This document shows positions 53,667-62,789 of a DNA stretch of 64,000 nucleotides, piece by piece; position 1 is the first letter of the stretch, and each line of letters starts with the position of its first letter. The DNA comes from Salinispora arenicola (GTDB taxonomy: Bacteria; Actinomycetota; Actinomycetes; Mycobacteriales; Micromonosporaceae): NCBI RefSeq assembly GCF_006716065.1, contig NZ_VFOL01000001.1, positions 4,216,001-4,280,000 of the forward strand, in the 5' to 3' direction. The translations under genes and the position numbers were made by a program. A model generated the notes under the pieces. The model saw only the letters and a program-made list of their open reading frames with translations. It was not told where the DNA came from and did no database searches.

Positions 53667-54437
53667 TCAGGCGGCCCAGTGGCCGCGGCTGCGGTAGACG
53701 TCGCGCAGCACGCCGACGTGATCGGTCATGATGCCATCCACCCCGAGGTCCAGTAACTCGTGCATCTCGGCAGGTTCGTCGATCGTCCAGACATGCACCT
53801 GCAGACCGAGGCGGTGGCAGTAGGCGACAAACCGGCGGTCGGTGATCCGCAACCGCCCGTACCGCACCGGTACCTGCGCGGCGACCACGGACTCCGGCAG
53901 CCGCAGCGGCCGGCCGGTCAACGACGCCATCCGCAGTCGCGCGACACCCCGCAGGCCGAGGCCGGTGGCGATCCGGGCCTGGGTCAGCACCCGCATCCGC
54001 GCCAGCCGCGCGTCGCTGAAGGAGGCCAGCAGGACCCGGTCGCCGGCGCCGGCACGCGTGACGGTGGCCACCGCCGGCTCGACCCCGCTGCCGGCCTTGA
54101 CGTCGACGTTGAACCGCACCTGCGGCCACGCGTGGAGCACCTCGTCCAGGCGAGGCACGACCGACGCCCCGCCGACCCGCACCGAGGCCAGGTCGGCCCA
54201 GCGCAGTTCGGCGATTCGCCCAGCGGAGCCGGTGACTCGGCGCAGCGTCGTGTCGTGGAAGATCACCGCCACGCCGTCGACGGTGGCGTGGACGTCGGTC
54301 TCGACGTACCGGTAGCCCAGGGCGACGGCCCGGGCGAACGCCTCGGCTGTGTTCTCGTCACCCTCGGCGGCGCCACCACGGTGGGCGAACGCCAGCGGCG
54401 CTGGCGCGTCGAGGTAGGGGCACGGGCCGATCAACAC
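53667..54437 (-). CDS. Glycerophosphodiester phosphodiesterase
   Basis: Encodes 256 residues from ATG 54437. The GDPD signature FAHRGGAAEGDENTAEAFARAV is intact (catalytic His and Glu), with ETDVHATVDGVAVIFHDTTL and the metal ligands Glu and Asp. QVHVWTIDEPAEMHELLDLGV and DGIMTDHVG end the barrel. No signal peptide is visible, so it is cytosolic. It hydrolyses deacylated phospholipids to glycerol 3-phosphate and an alcohol. The acyltransferase that follows upstream on the same strand is a fitting lipid neighbour. Confidence 0.93.
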   Translation of the reverse strand: MLIGPCPYLDAPAPLAFAHRGGAAEGDENTAEAFARAVALGYRYVETDVHATVDGVAVIFHDTTLRRVTGSAGRIAELRWADLASVRVGGASVVPRLDEVLHAWPQVRFNVDVKAGSGVEPAVATVTRAGAGDRVLLASFSDARLARMRVLTQARIATGLGLRGVARLRMASLTGRPLRLPESVVAAQVPVRYGRLRITDRRFVAYCHRLGLQVHVWTIDEPAEMHELLDLGVDGIMTDHVGVLRDVYRSRGHWAA

Positions 54438-54500
54438 GCCGAGAAGTATGCCGGCCGATGGTGGTCTCCGGGTAGCCGGCCGACGGCCGGGAGGCTGAGG

Positions 54501-55268
54501 TCAGCCCCGCCGGTGGGAGCGGCTGGTGTCGACCGGCCGACCGGGATCGACGTGGCGGGGCCGGTCGGGTTCGTCGGGTCGAAGCGGGGCCAGTGTGTCG
54601 GTGATGGCGTCGACGATCCGATCGGTGGCACGGCGGGCGGCACCGGGTGTGTCGGGTGCCAGGTCGGCGAGGTCGACCGGCGCGCCGAAGCGCACCCGCA
54701 CCACGCGACGACGGACGACGGCGCGGGCGACCGCGCGCGGCAGCCCTTTCGGGGTCCGGTAGGGGAGCACCTCGTGGGCGCCCCACTGGGCGACCGGGAT
54801 CACGGGCGTACCGCGGGTCAGGGCCAGCCGGGCGACGCCGGTCTTGCCCCGCTCCGGCCACAGCCCCGGGTCCAGGCCGATGCGGCCTTCCGGGTAGACG
54901 AGGACGACGGAGCCGCCGGCCAGGGCTTCGACGGCCACGGCCATGGCCTCGGCCGCGGTGCTGGTACCCCGGTCGACGCGAATGTGCCCGGCGCGTCGCA
55001 TGGCGGCGCCGACGAGTGGGGCGCGGAACAGTCCGCCGGTGGCCATGATCCGCGGTGCGATCCCGATCGTGTGGCAGGCGGCGGCCAGCACGATGGGGTC
55101 GAACGGGCTGATGTGGTTGGCCGCCAGGACCAGCGGGCCGGGTCGTAACCGCGCCGGAATCTCGTCGGTGACCTCCAGCCGGGCAAGCGTGGCGACCAGG
55201 CCGCGGGCGAACGATTGTGCGGTACGCCAGAGCAGCGGCGCTTGCCAGGAGGGGTACGCGGTGTCCAT
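54501..55268 (-). CDS. 1-acylglycerol-3-phosphate acyltransferase (PlsC-like)
   Basis: Encodes 255 residues from ATG 55268 (an upstream in-frame start at 55325 is possible). Acyltransferase motifs are NHISPFDPIVLAAA (NHxxxxD), AMRRAGHIRVDRG, VLVYPEGRIGLDPG and VIPVAQWG. The C terminus is Arg/Pro-rich and disordered. It transfers an acyl group from acyl-ACP or acyl-CoA to lysophosphatidic acid at the membrane. Such extended actinobacterial paralogues may act on other glycerolipids. It lies directly before the phosphodiesterase gene in the leftward direction. Confidence 0.92.
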   Translation of the reverse strand: MDTAYPSWQAPLLWRTAQSFARGLVATLARLEVTDEIPARLRPGPLVLAANHISPFDPIVLAAACHTIGIAPRIMATGGLFRAPLVGAAMRRAGHIRVDRGTSTAAEAMAVAVEALAGGSVVLVYPEGRIGLDPGLWPERGKTGVARLALTRGTPVIPVAQWGAHEVLPYRTPKGLPRAVARAVVRRRVVRVRFGAPVDLADLAPDTPGAARRATDRIVDAITDTLAPLRPDEPDRPRHVDPGRPVDTSRSHRRG

Positions 55269-55382
55269 CAGCGTTTCATGATCGCACGAGCCTTCGGTGG
55301 GGGACAGCCGGCCCAGAATGATCAAGGCCGTTGGTCCCGGGTCGTCGGGCCCCCCGCCCCTGAGGATTTCTCTACGACCAAC

Positions 55383-55408
55383 TGTAGTATCTACTACGTT
55401 GTGTAGTA
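55383..55408. promoter_or_regulatory. Triple TGTAGTA/TACTAC repeat before cydA
   Basis: TGTAGTA at 55383-55389, TACTACG at 55392-55398 and TGTAGTA at 55402-55408 form two overlapping inverted pairs just ahead of the cydA start. TACTAC-N5-GTAGTA resembles the dyads bound by BlaI-family repressors, which in some actinobacteria lie next to cydAB. No blaI-like gene is in this window. Confidence 0.5.
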
Positions 55409-55432
55409 TGTATGTGGATCTGGGGGTCGCAG

Positions 55433-56845
55433 GTGGACGCGTTAGACGTCGCCCGTTGGCAGTTCGGTGTCACCACCGTCTACCACTTCCTATTCGTGCC
55501 GCTAACCATCGGCCTGTCCGTCCTGGTCGCCATCCTCCAGACACTCTGGCACCGCACCGGCGACGAGAAGTACCTCAAACTCACCAAGTTCTACGGCAAA
55601 CTCTTCCTGATCAACTTCGCGATGGGCGTGGTCACCGGCATCGTGCAGGAATTCCAGTTCGGCATGAACTGGAGCGACTACTCCCGCTTCGTCGGTGACA
55701 TCTTCGGCGCACCACTGGCCATCGAAGCCCTGGTCGCCTTCTTCCTCGAATCCACCTTCATCGGCCTATGGATCTTCGGCTGGGACCGACTACCCAAACG
55801 CCTACACCTGGCCAGCATCTGGGCCGCCGCCATCGGCACCAACCTGTCGGCCTACTTCATCCTCGCCGCGAACTCGTTCATGCAAAACCCGGTCGGCTAC
55901 CAGATCAACCCCGACACCGGCCGCGCCGAACTGACCGACTTCGTCGCCGTCCTGACCAACAAGGTCGCCCTGATCACCTTCCCGCACACCATCGCCGGCG
56001 CCTTCCTCGTCGCCGGCTCCCTCCTCGTCGCCGTTGCCCTGTGGCACCTCATCCGCAACCAGGACTCGCCGGACACCCCCGCCTACCGCTTCGCCGCCAA
56101 GTTCGGATCCTGGGTCACCCTGATCTCCACCGCCGCCGTCCTGATCACCGGCGACATCCAGGGCAAGATCATGACCCAGGTGCAGCCCATGAAGATGGCC
56201 GCGGCCGAAGGTCTCTACCACACCGAGAGCCCCGCCTCGTTCTCCGTACTCACCATCGGCAGCCTCGACGGCAGCCGCGAACTGTTCGCCCTGAAGATTC
56301 CCTACCTGCTGTCGTACCTGGGCACCGGCGACCCCAACGGCACCGTGCACGGCATCAACGACCTCCAGGCCCAGTACACCGCCCAGTACGGCGCCGGCAG
56401 CTACACCCCGATCATCCCGATCACCTACTGGAGCTTCCGGCTGATGATCGCCTTCGGGCTGGCCGCCGCCGCCATCGCCCTCCTGGTGCTCTGGAGCCAG
56501 CGCAAGGGCCGTACCCCCACCAGCCGATGGCTGCTCCGCGCCGGCCTGGTCATGCCCCTGCTACCCCTGGCCGCGAACTCCTTCGGCTGGATCTTCACCG
56601 AGATGGGCCGCCAACCGTGGATCGTCTTCGGTGAGATGCTCACCCGCGACGGCGTCTCCCGCAGCGTGTCACTCACCGAAGTCCTCACCTCCTTCACCGC
56701 CTTCACCCTCATCTACGCCGCCCTCGCCGTCATCGAGTTCAAACTGCTCATCCGCTACGCCAAGGCCGGCGTACCCGACCTCACCCCAGACCCCGAACCC
56801 GACGACACCGACGACGCCGAGCGCCCGCTCGCCTTCGCCTACTGA
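55433..56845 (+). CDS. cydA: Cytochrome bd oxidase subunit I
   Basis: Encodes 470 residues from GTG 55433 with GGGGG 6 bases upstream (ATG 55412 is an in-frame alternative). Heme-ligand regions are RWQFGVTTVYHFLFVPLTIG (His) and a later Met-bearing ITGDIQGKIMTQVQPMKMAA, and the conserved GRQPWIVFGEMLT is present. The quinol-binding Q loop is short, as usual in this phylum. With CydB it oxidises quinol and reduces oxygen to water, without proton pumping, at low oxygen. It is followed by cydB after 15 bases and is under the TGTAGTA repeats. Confidence 0.97.
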   Translation: MDALDVARWQFGVTTVYHFLFVPLTIGLSVLVAILQTLWHRTGDEKYLKLTKFYGKLFLINFAMGVVTGIVQEFQFGMNWSDYSRFVGDIFGAPLAIEALVAFFLESTFIGLWIFGWDRLPKRLHLASIWAAAIGTNLSAYFILAANSFMQNPVGYQINPDTGRAELTDFVAVLTNKVALITFPHTIAGAFLVAGSLLVAVALWHLIRNQDSPDTPAYRFAAKFGSWVTLISTAAVLITGDIQGKIMTQVQPMKMAAAEGLYHTESPASFSVLTIGSLDGSRELFALKIPYLLSYLGTGDPNGTVHGINDLQAQYTAQYGAGSYTPIIPITYWSFRLMIAFGLAAAAIALLVLWSQRKGRTPTSRWLLRAGLVMPLLPLAANSFGWIFTEMGRQPWIVFGEMLTRDGVSRSVSLTEVLTSFTAFTLIYAALAVIEFKLLIRYAKAGVPDLTPDPEPDDTDDAERPLAFAY

Positions 56846-56860
56846 CCTGCGGAGCCCCAC

Positions 56861-57859
56861 ATGGACCTGACCACCATCTGGTTTCTCCTCGTCGCCGTGC
56901 TGTTCACCGGCTACTTCATCCTCGAGGGCTTCGACTTCGGCGTCGGCATGCTCCTACCCGTCCTCGGCCGCGACGACCGCGAACGCCGCGTCATGATCAA
57001 CACCATCGGCCCGGTCTGGGACGGCAACGAAGTGTGGCTGATCACCGCCGGCGGCGCCATGTTCGCCGCCTTCCCCGAGTGGTACGCCACCCTGTTCTCC
57101 GGCTTCTACCTCCCACTACTCCTGATCCTGCTCGCCCTAATCGTCCGCGGCGTCGCCTTCGAATACCGACACAAGCGACCCGAAGCATCCTGGAAACGCC
57201 GCTGGGACCACGCGATCTTCCTCGGATCACTGCTCCCGGCGATCCTCTGGGGAGTCGCGTTCGCCAACATCCTGCGCGGCGTACCCCTGACCGCCGACCA
57301 CGAGTACGCCGGCGGCCTGCTCGACCTGCTGAACCCCTACGCCCTGCTCGGCGGCGCCACCACCGCCGCACTGTTTCTCACCCACGGCGCCGTGTTCATC
57401 GCCCTCAAGACCGTCGGCGACATCCGTCACCGCGCCGCAACCCTCGCCGTCCGGGTCGGCGTGGCCACCGCCGTACTCGCCGTCGCGTTCCTCACCTGGA
57501 CCCTGACCATCCGCGCCAACACGGCGGCCATCGCCCTCGCCGCAACCGCCGCCCTCGCCCTGCTCGGCGGCCTCGCCGCCGCCCACGCCCGTCGTGAAGG
57601 ATGGGCCTTCACCGGCACCGCCGCCGCCATCGGCCTGGCCGTGGCGACCCTGTTCACCGCGCTGTTCCCCAACGTGATGCCCTCCACCCTGGACGCCGCC
57701 GGCACACTGACCGCCACCAACGCCGCCTCCACCCCCTACACCCTGAAAATCATGACCTGGGTGGCGGTGATCTTCACCCCGATCGTGCTGGCCTACCAGG
57801 GCTGGACCTACTGGGTGTTCCGCAAGCGCATCGGCGTGGCCCACATCCCACGGCACTGA
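56861..57859 (+). CDS. cydB: Cytochrome bd oxidase subunit II
   Basis: Encodes 332 residues from ATG 56861. It opens with TIWFLLVAVLFTGYFILEGF followed by DFGVGMLLPVLGRDDRERRV, the invariant CydB start. NTIGPVWDGNEVWLITAGGA and FEYRHKRPEASWKRRWDHA follow. Eight to nine helices are expected. CydB stabilises CydA and binds a structural heme or quinone depending on species. The CydCD exporter genes do not follow; a strong terminator comes instead, so the operon is two genes. Confidence 0.97.
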   Translation: MDLTTIWFLLVAVLFTGYFILEGFDFGVGMLLPVLGRDDRERRVMINTIGPVWDGNEVWLITAGGAMFAAFPEWYATLFSGFYLPLLLILLALIVRGVAFEYRHKRPEASWKRRWDHAIFLGSLLPAILWGVAFANILRGVPLTADHEYAGGLLDLLNPYALLGGATTAALFLTHGAVFIALKTVGDIRHRAATLAVRVGVATAVLAVAFLTWTLTIRANTAAIALAATAALALLGGLAAAHARREGWAFTGTAAAIGLAVATLFTALFPNVMPSTLDAAGTLTATNAASTPYTLKIMTWVAVIFTPIVLAYQGWTYWVFRKRIGVAHIPRH

Positions 57860-57883
57860 CACCGCCGCCTCAGGCCACACACC

Positions 57884-57919
57884 GCTCGCCCGCGCCTGCA
57901 ACTCCAGGCGCGGGCGAGC
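57884..57919 (+). terminator. 15-bp perfect hairpin after cydB
   Basis: GCTCGCCCGCGCCTG, loop CAACTC, then the exact complement CAGGCGCGGGCGAGC, 25 bases past the cydB stop. It can also terminate the leftward gene that ends at 57932. Confidence 0.85.
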
Positions 57920-57931
57920 CGAAACCAATAC

Positions 57932-58627
57932 TCAGCCAGCCTCCCGCAACTCCGCCAGCCGCGCCTCCACCTCCGCCAGCTCCGACCGCAGCTTCTCCGC
58001 CTGCCGCTCCGCCTCAGCCCGCTCCGCAGCCAGAATCTGCTCCACCGCCTCGTGCACACCCGGCACGTCCACCAGCCCGACCATCCGCAACGCCTCCGCC
58101 GGCTTCACCACATACGGCTTGGCGAGCACCTTCGCACCCTGCTGCGCCGCCACCGTCCACTCACCCTCGGCGTACGCCAACGTCACCGTCAGACCCGCCG
58201 GAACCTTCGGCTTCACTGCCTTCACCGGCTTCGCCCCCCGCCGCGCCGGCTTCACCGCCTCCACCGGCCGCGCCGACCCATCGCCCTCGGCCGGCCGCGG
58301 CGCAGGCGTGTCCAACACGAACTCCGGCTCCGCCACCACCGGCTCCGCCGGCACCTCAACGTCGGCGGCCGGCTCCACCGGCGACCTCCGGCCCGCCCCA
58401 CGCGGCGCCACCGCCACATCAGCGGGGGAGAAGGGCAACTCGTCCCGCCCGAACCGCACCACCACGAACTCGTCGGAGACCTCCGGGTCGGTCAGCGCCA
58501 CCACCTGACCAACCTGCCCCGCCATCTGCCCCGCCGACGCCGTGAACACGACCCTCGGCTTCCGGCCCGCGGCAACCGCCTCCCGGATACCCGCCACCTC
58601 CTCGGTGGACAAACCCTGCCCCGCCAT
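57932..58627 (-). CDS. Conserved actinobacterial hypothetical protein
   Basis: Encodes 231 residues from ATG 58627. The N-terminal module is QGLSTEEVAGIREAVAAGRK followed by PRVVFTASAGQMAGQVGQVV, ending DEFVVVRFGRDELPFSP. A low-complexity Pro/Ala/Glu linker leads to LTVTLAYAEGEWTVAAQQGA and a C-terminal coiled coil (AERAEAERQAEKLRSELAEV). This pattern recurs in actinomycetes without a known function. The N-terminal part resembles a small beta-barrel. It is convergent with cydB. Confidence 0.8.
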   Translation of the reverse strand: MAGQGLSTEEVAGIREAVAAGRKPRVVFTASAGQMAGQVGQVVALTDPEVSDEFVVVRFGRDELPFSPADVAVAPRGAGRRSPVEPAADVEVPAEPVVAEPEFVLDTPAPRPAEGDGSARPVEAVKPARRGAKPVKAVKPKVPAGLTVTLAYAEGEWTVAAQQGAKVLAKPYVVKPAEALRMVGLVDVPGVHEAVEQILAAERAEAERQAEKLRSELAEVEARLAELREAG

Positions 58628-58753
58628 CACACCCTCTTCCGTACACCTGTCCGACAGCAGTACTTGATATCAGCCGCCCCCCAGCCAAGGTCCGCCACCC
58701 CCGTCACCCCCAGCGGTAGCCTCGCCACACACCAACCGGACCTGGGGAGACCA

Positions 58754-59482
58754 TTGAATCCCGTAACCGTCATCACCGGCGGCAGCCGCGGAATCGGCGC
58801 CGCCACCGCCCGCCGCCTCGCCCGCGCCGGCCACCACATCGCCTTCTCCTACCAACGCGACCGCGCCGCCGCCGACACCGTGCTCGCCGAGCTACACGCC
58901 ACCGGAACCACCGCCGTCGCCGTACCCGTCGACACCCGCGACCCCGACCAGATCGCCACCCTGTTCGCCGCCGCAGCCGACCTCGGCGACCTCACCGGCC
59001 TGGTCAACAACGCCGGCGTCACCAGCCCCATCGGCCCCTTCGTCGACCTCGACCCCACCGACCTACGCCACGTCGTCGACGTCAACCTCATCGGCTACAT
59101 ACTCGCCGCCCAGCAGGCCGCCCGCCAGATGCCCGCCGGCGGCGCCATCGTCAACATCTCCTCCGCCGCCGCCACCCTCGGCTCACCCGGCGAATACGTC
59201 CACTACGCCGCCGTCAAAGCCGGCACCGACGCCCTCACCATCGGCCTGGCCAAGGAACTCGCCCCCCGCGGCATCCGCGTCAACGCCGTCGCCCCCGGCA
59301 TCATCCGCACCGACATCCACACCCTGTCCGGCCAACCCGATCGGCCCGAGCAAACCGCCCCCCGCATCCCACTCGGGCGTCCCGGCGAACCCGACGAAAT
59401 CGCTGCCGCCATCACCTGGCTACTCGGACCCGACGCCAGCTACACCACCGGCACCATCCTTCGCGTCAGCGGCGGCCTCTGA
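58754..59482 (+). CDS. SDR-family oxidoreductase
   Basis: Encodes 242 residues from TTG 58754, which has GGGGAG 4 bases upstream. The Rossmann signature is VITGGSRGIGAATARRLA, followed by LVNNAGVTSPIGPFVDLDP. The catalytic triad is Asn-Ser-Tyr-Lys, with NISSAAATLGSPGEYVHYAA and Lys in VKAGTDAL. It is FabG-like and probably NADP-dependent. It ends 6 bases before the truncated UvrA-like gene, in the same direction. The substrate is unknown. Confidence 0.9.
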   Translation: MNPVTVITGGSRGIGAATARRLARAGHHIAFSYQRDRAAADTVLAELHATGTTAVAVPVDTRDPDQIATLFAAAADLGDLTGLVNNAGVTSPIGPFVDLDPTDLRHVVDVNLIGYILAAQQAARQMPAGGAIVNISSAAATLGSPGEYVHYAAVKAGTDALTIGLAKELAPRGIRVNAVAPGIIRTDIHTLSGQPDRPEQTAPRIPLGRPGEPDEIAAAITWLLGPDASYTTGTILRVSGGL

Positions 59483-59488
59483 CCCACC

Positions 59489-60832
<1,344 letters not shown>

Positions 60833-60856
60833 CCGCGGTACTGGCGGGTGTGCCGA

Positions 60857-60883
60857 GGAGCTGCCGTTGTGTCCAGCAGCTCC
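60857..60883 (+). terminator. Hairpin after UvrA-like gene
   Basis: GGAGCTGC and GCAGCTCC form an 8-bp stem with an 11-base loop 25 bases after the stop. Confidence 0.5.
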
Positions 60884-60888
60884 GCACA

Positions 60889-60916
60889 ACATTCGATAAT
60901 GTACATTATGTCAAGT
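60889..60916 (+). other. Candidate chromosomal dif site (XerCD)
   Basis: The 28-base segment reads ACATTCGATAA (XerC-like arm), TGTACA (core) and TTATGTCAAGT (XerD arm). It fits the actinobacterial dif consensus as I recall it, TTCRCCGATAA-TVNACA-TTATGTCAAGT: identical XerD arm, matching core, and the GATAA end of the XerC arm. The central 14 bases are a perfect palindrome. dif is where XerC/XerD resolve chromosome dimers at replication termination. Confidence 0.75.
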
Positions 60917-61236
60917 TGCTTCGACAGGACGTGCTTCAGGCGGCTGGGTAGATCCCCCGTCGACTCCGAACACGTGGCGACCGTGCGCGGAGTCGGCTAC
61001 GGCCCGCCGGTGGTGAGTTTCGCCCCCGGACCGCAACCGAGTATGTGTGCGCAACTTTTCCCCGGAGTCGCGTGCGAGCCAGTACCCCGTCCGCGAAGAA
61101 CCCTGGGGTGACCCTTGAGTCGACCGTTCAGGCGGGCCCGGGGAACGCTGGCGCCGCGGAACCTGCGTGGATATTTCGGTCACCCCCCACCCCTGCACGG
61201 CTCGACACTCGCTCCGAAACGCGAGTTTCATGCATA
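60917..61236. other. Gap with response-regulator relic beside dif
   Basis: A rightward frame at about 60940-61020 reads RRLGRSPVDSEHVATVRGVGYGPP. This resembles the last 20 residues of an OmpR-type DNA-binding domain (typically VTVRGVGYR). It lies right after the dif-like site and is probably a relic. No intact gene was seen in the rest. Confidence 0.4.
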
Positions 61237-61252
61237 ATGTTCCTTATGCAGG
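61233..61252. other. Second inverted repeat TGCATAA-N6-TTATGCA (dif-like)
   Basis: TGCATAA, TGTTCC, TTATGCA lies across the start codon of the recombinase gene, with the same 7+6+7 geometry as a Xer site. The flanking arms match dif only partly. It could be the target or an operator of the adjacent recombinase. Confidence 0.5.
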
Positions 61253-62238
61253 ACAGATCGGGTGAACCGGTGGTACGGCTGATCGAGGAGTTCCTGACCG
61301 ATCGCGCCACCCGCAAGCCCTCCCCGCACACAGTGCAGGCGTACCGGCGAGACCTGCGTACGGTGGCGAGCATCGCCGCTGACGAGGCCAGCCCTCCCCT
61401 CCCCCTGGACGCCCTGCCGTTGGAGGCCCTCCGCCCCCGCGTGCTGCGGTCGGCGTTCGCCCACTTCGCCGCTACCCGTTCCGCCGCATCGGTGCACCGC
61501 GCCTGGTCCACCTGGAACAGCTTCTTCGTGTTTCTGGTCGCGGACGGAGTCGTCGCCGGCAACCCGATGCCCGCGGTGGGGCGCCCGCGGGCACCGCTGC
61601 CCCGGCCCAAGCCACTACGCGGGGCGGACACCCCCGAGCAGCTCCTGACGGCCGTGGCCCGTGCCGATGGCCGGCAACGCGATCCCTGGCCGCAACGGGA
61701 CCTGGCCGTGTTGGCGTTGGCGTTGTGCGCGGGACTACGGCTGGCTGAGTTGTTGGCACTTCGGGTGGCGTCACTGGCCGGGCGGGCCGGTGAGCGGCGG
61801 ATCGACGTCGCCGGCAAGGGTGGGCGACCACGGGTGGTGCCTGTCGAGCCGGAGTTGGACCAGGTGTTGGCGGACTATCTGGACAGTTGTCGTCGCCGGT
61901 TCGGTTCCCGCTGCGTGCGTCCCGATGCATCGTTGCTGATGGATCGGCGTGGTGAGCCGCTGCGTCGGGGTGGGTTGCAGTATCTGGTGGACTCCTGTTT
62001 TCGGCGGGCTGGTATCGGCGACCGGGTGCCGCCGGGGGCACGGCTGCACGCGTTGCGGCACACGTTCGCGACGCGACTGGCTGAGGATGGCGCGAGTGCG
62101 GCGGAGATCATGCGGTTGCTGGGACACGTGTCGCTGGCGTCATCCCAGGCGTACATCGAGGTGACGGCTGGTCAACAGCGGGCAGCGGTGCGATCGAATC
62201 GCACCCATCGCGTGCTGGCGGGGTTGCTGTCGGGTTGA
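61237..62238 (+). CDS. Tyrosine recombinase, XerC/XerD-like
   Basis: Encodes 333 residues from ATG 61237. The N-terminal core-binding domain is LIEEFLTDRATRKPSPHTVQ followed by AYRRDLRTVA. The catalytic set is complete: Arg168 (GLRLAELL), Lys in AGKGGRPR, His271-x2-Arg274 (HALRHTF), His297 (LLGHVSL) and Tyr306 (QAYIEVT). It is slightly longer than housekeeping XerC or XerD. The position 320 bases from a dif-like site, with its own start overlapping a second Xer-type dyad, suggests a dif-using element or a terminus-linked Xer paralogue. Confidence 0.92.
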   Translation: MFLMQDRSGEPVVRLIEEFLTDRATRKPSPHTVQAYRRDLRTVASIAADEASPPLPLDALPLEALRPRVLRSAFAHFAATRSAASVHRAWSTWNSFFVFLVADGVVAGNPMPAVGRPRAPLPRPKPLRGADTPEQLLTAVARADGRQRDPWPQRDLAVLALALCAGLRLAELLALRVASLAGRAGERRIDVAGKGGRPRVVPVEPELDQVLADYLDSCRRRFGSRCVRPDASLLMDRRGEPLRRGGLQYLVDSCFRRAGIGDRVPPGARLHALRHTFATRLAEDGASAAEIMRLLGHVSLASSQAYIEVTAGQQRAAVRSNRTHRVLAGLLSG

Positions 62239-62344
62239 TCCACAGCGCTACGGCCGGCAGTTTAAGAGATAGATCAATTCCGTGTTGGCCAGTCCCACTG
62301 AATAGTGGAGGGTGGTCCAGTCAGTCCAACATCTACGGATCTGT

Positions 62345-62749
62345 TCACCTTTGTGCCCGCGACAGTTGCGCGGCGCGCCGATAGACGTCTGCGGCGCCGG
62401 CGACCTGCCGGCGGATCTGCCCGTGTGGGTCCGGATCGGCGAGTGCGGCACGCACCCAGGGCCGCTCGAGTGTGGGAACGGGTTCGTCGTCGCCGGCGAT
62501 GGCCAGGTCGAGGGCTGCGGTGAGGATGGCCCGCTTGGTGCCGAAGCTGTAGTAGACGCTCTGCTCGCTCACGCCGGCCCTGGCGGCGATGGCCGCGACG
62601 CTGGTGCTGCTGTAGCCGGCCGTGGTGAACAGCTCGGTGGCCGCCGTGGTGATGCGCGTCCGGGTGGATCGGGATCGCGCGGTCCTGCCGTCCTCGGATG
62701 GCTTCTTCACGGTTGGTTGCTGGCGGTTGCGGTGTGGTGTTTCGCTCAC
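62345..62749 (-). CDS. TetR-family regulator, shortened C terminus
   Basis: Encodes 134 residues from GTG 62749. The DNA-binding domain is intact: RTRITTAATELFTTAGYSST, SVAAIAARAGVSEQSVYYSF. The ligand-binding part begins (GTKRAILTAALDLAIAGDDE) but the frame ends at SRAQR, about 60-70 residues short of a typical TetR. Downstream sequence is lower in GC. It may be a truncated repressor that still binds DNA. It is divergent from the DHA2 exporter, and an inverted repeat lies between them. Confidence 0.7.
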   Translation of the reverse strand: MSETPHRNRQQPTVKKPSEDGRTARSRSTRTRITTAATELFTTAGYSSTSVAAIAARAGVSEQSVYYSFGTKRAILTAALDLAIAGDDEPVPTLERPWVRAALADPDPHGQIRRQVAGAADVYRRAAQLSRAQR

Positions 62750-62768
62750 ACCATTGACTATAGCCCGA

Positions 62769-62788
62769 CTACAAAAACATTCTTGTAG
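62769..62788. promoter_or_regulatory. Inverted repeat CTACAA-N8-TTGTAG
   Basis: A 20-base perfect dyad between the divergent TetR and exporter genes, immediately ahead of the exporter's GTG. It is a likely TetR operator. Confidence 0.6.
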
Positions 62789-62789
62789 C

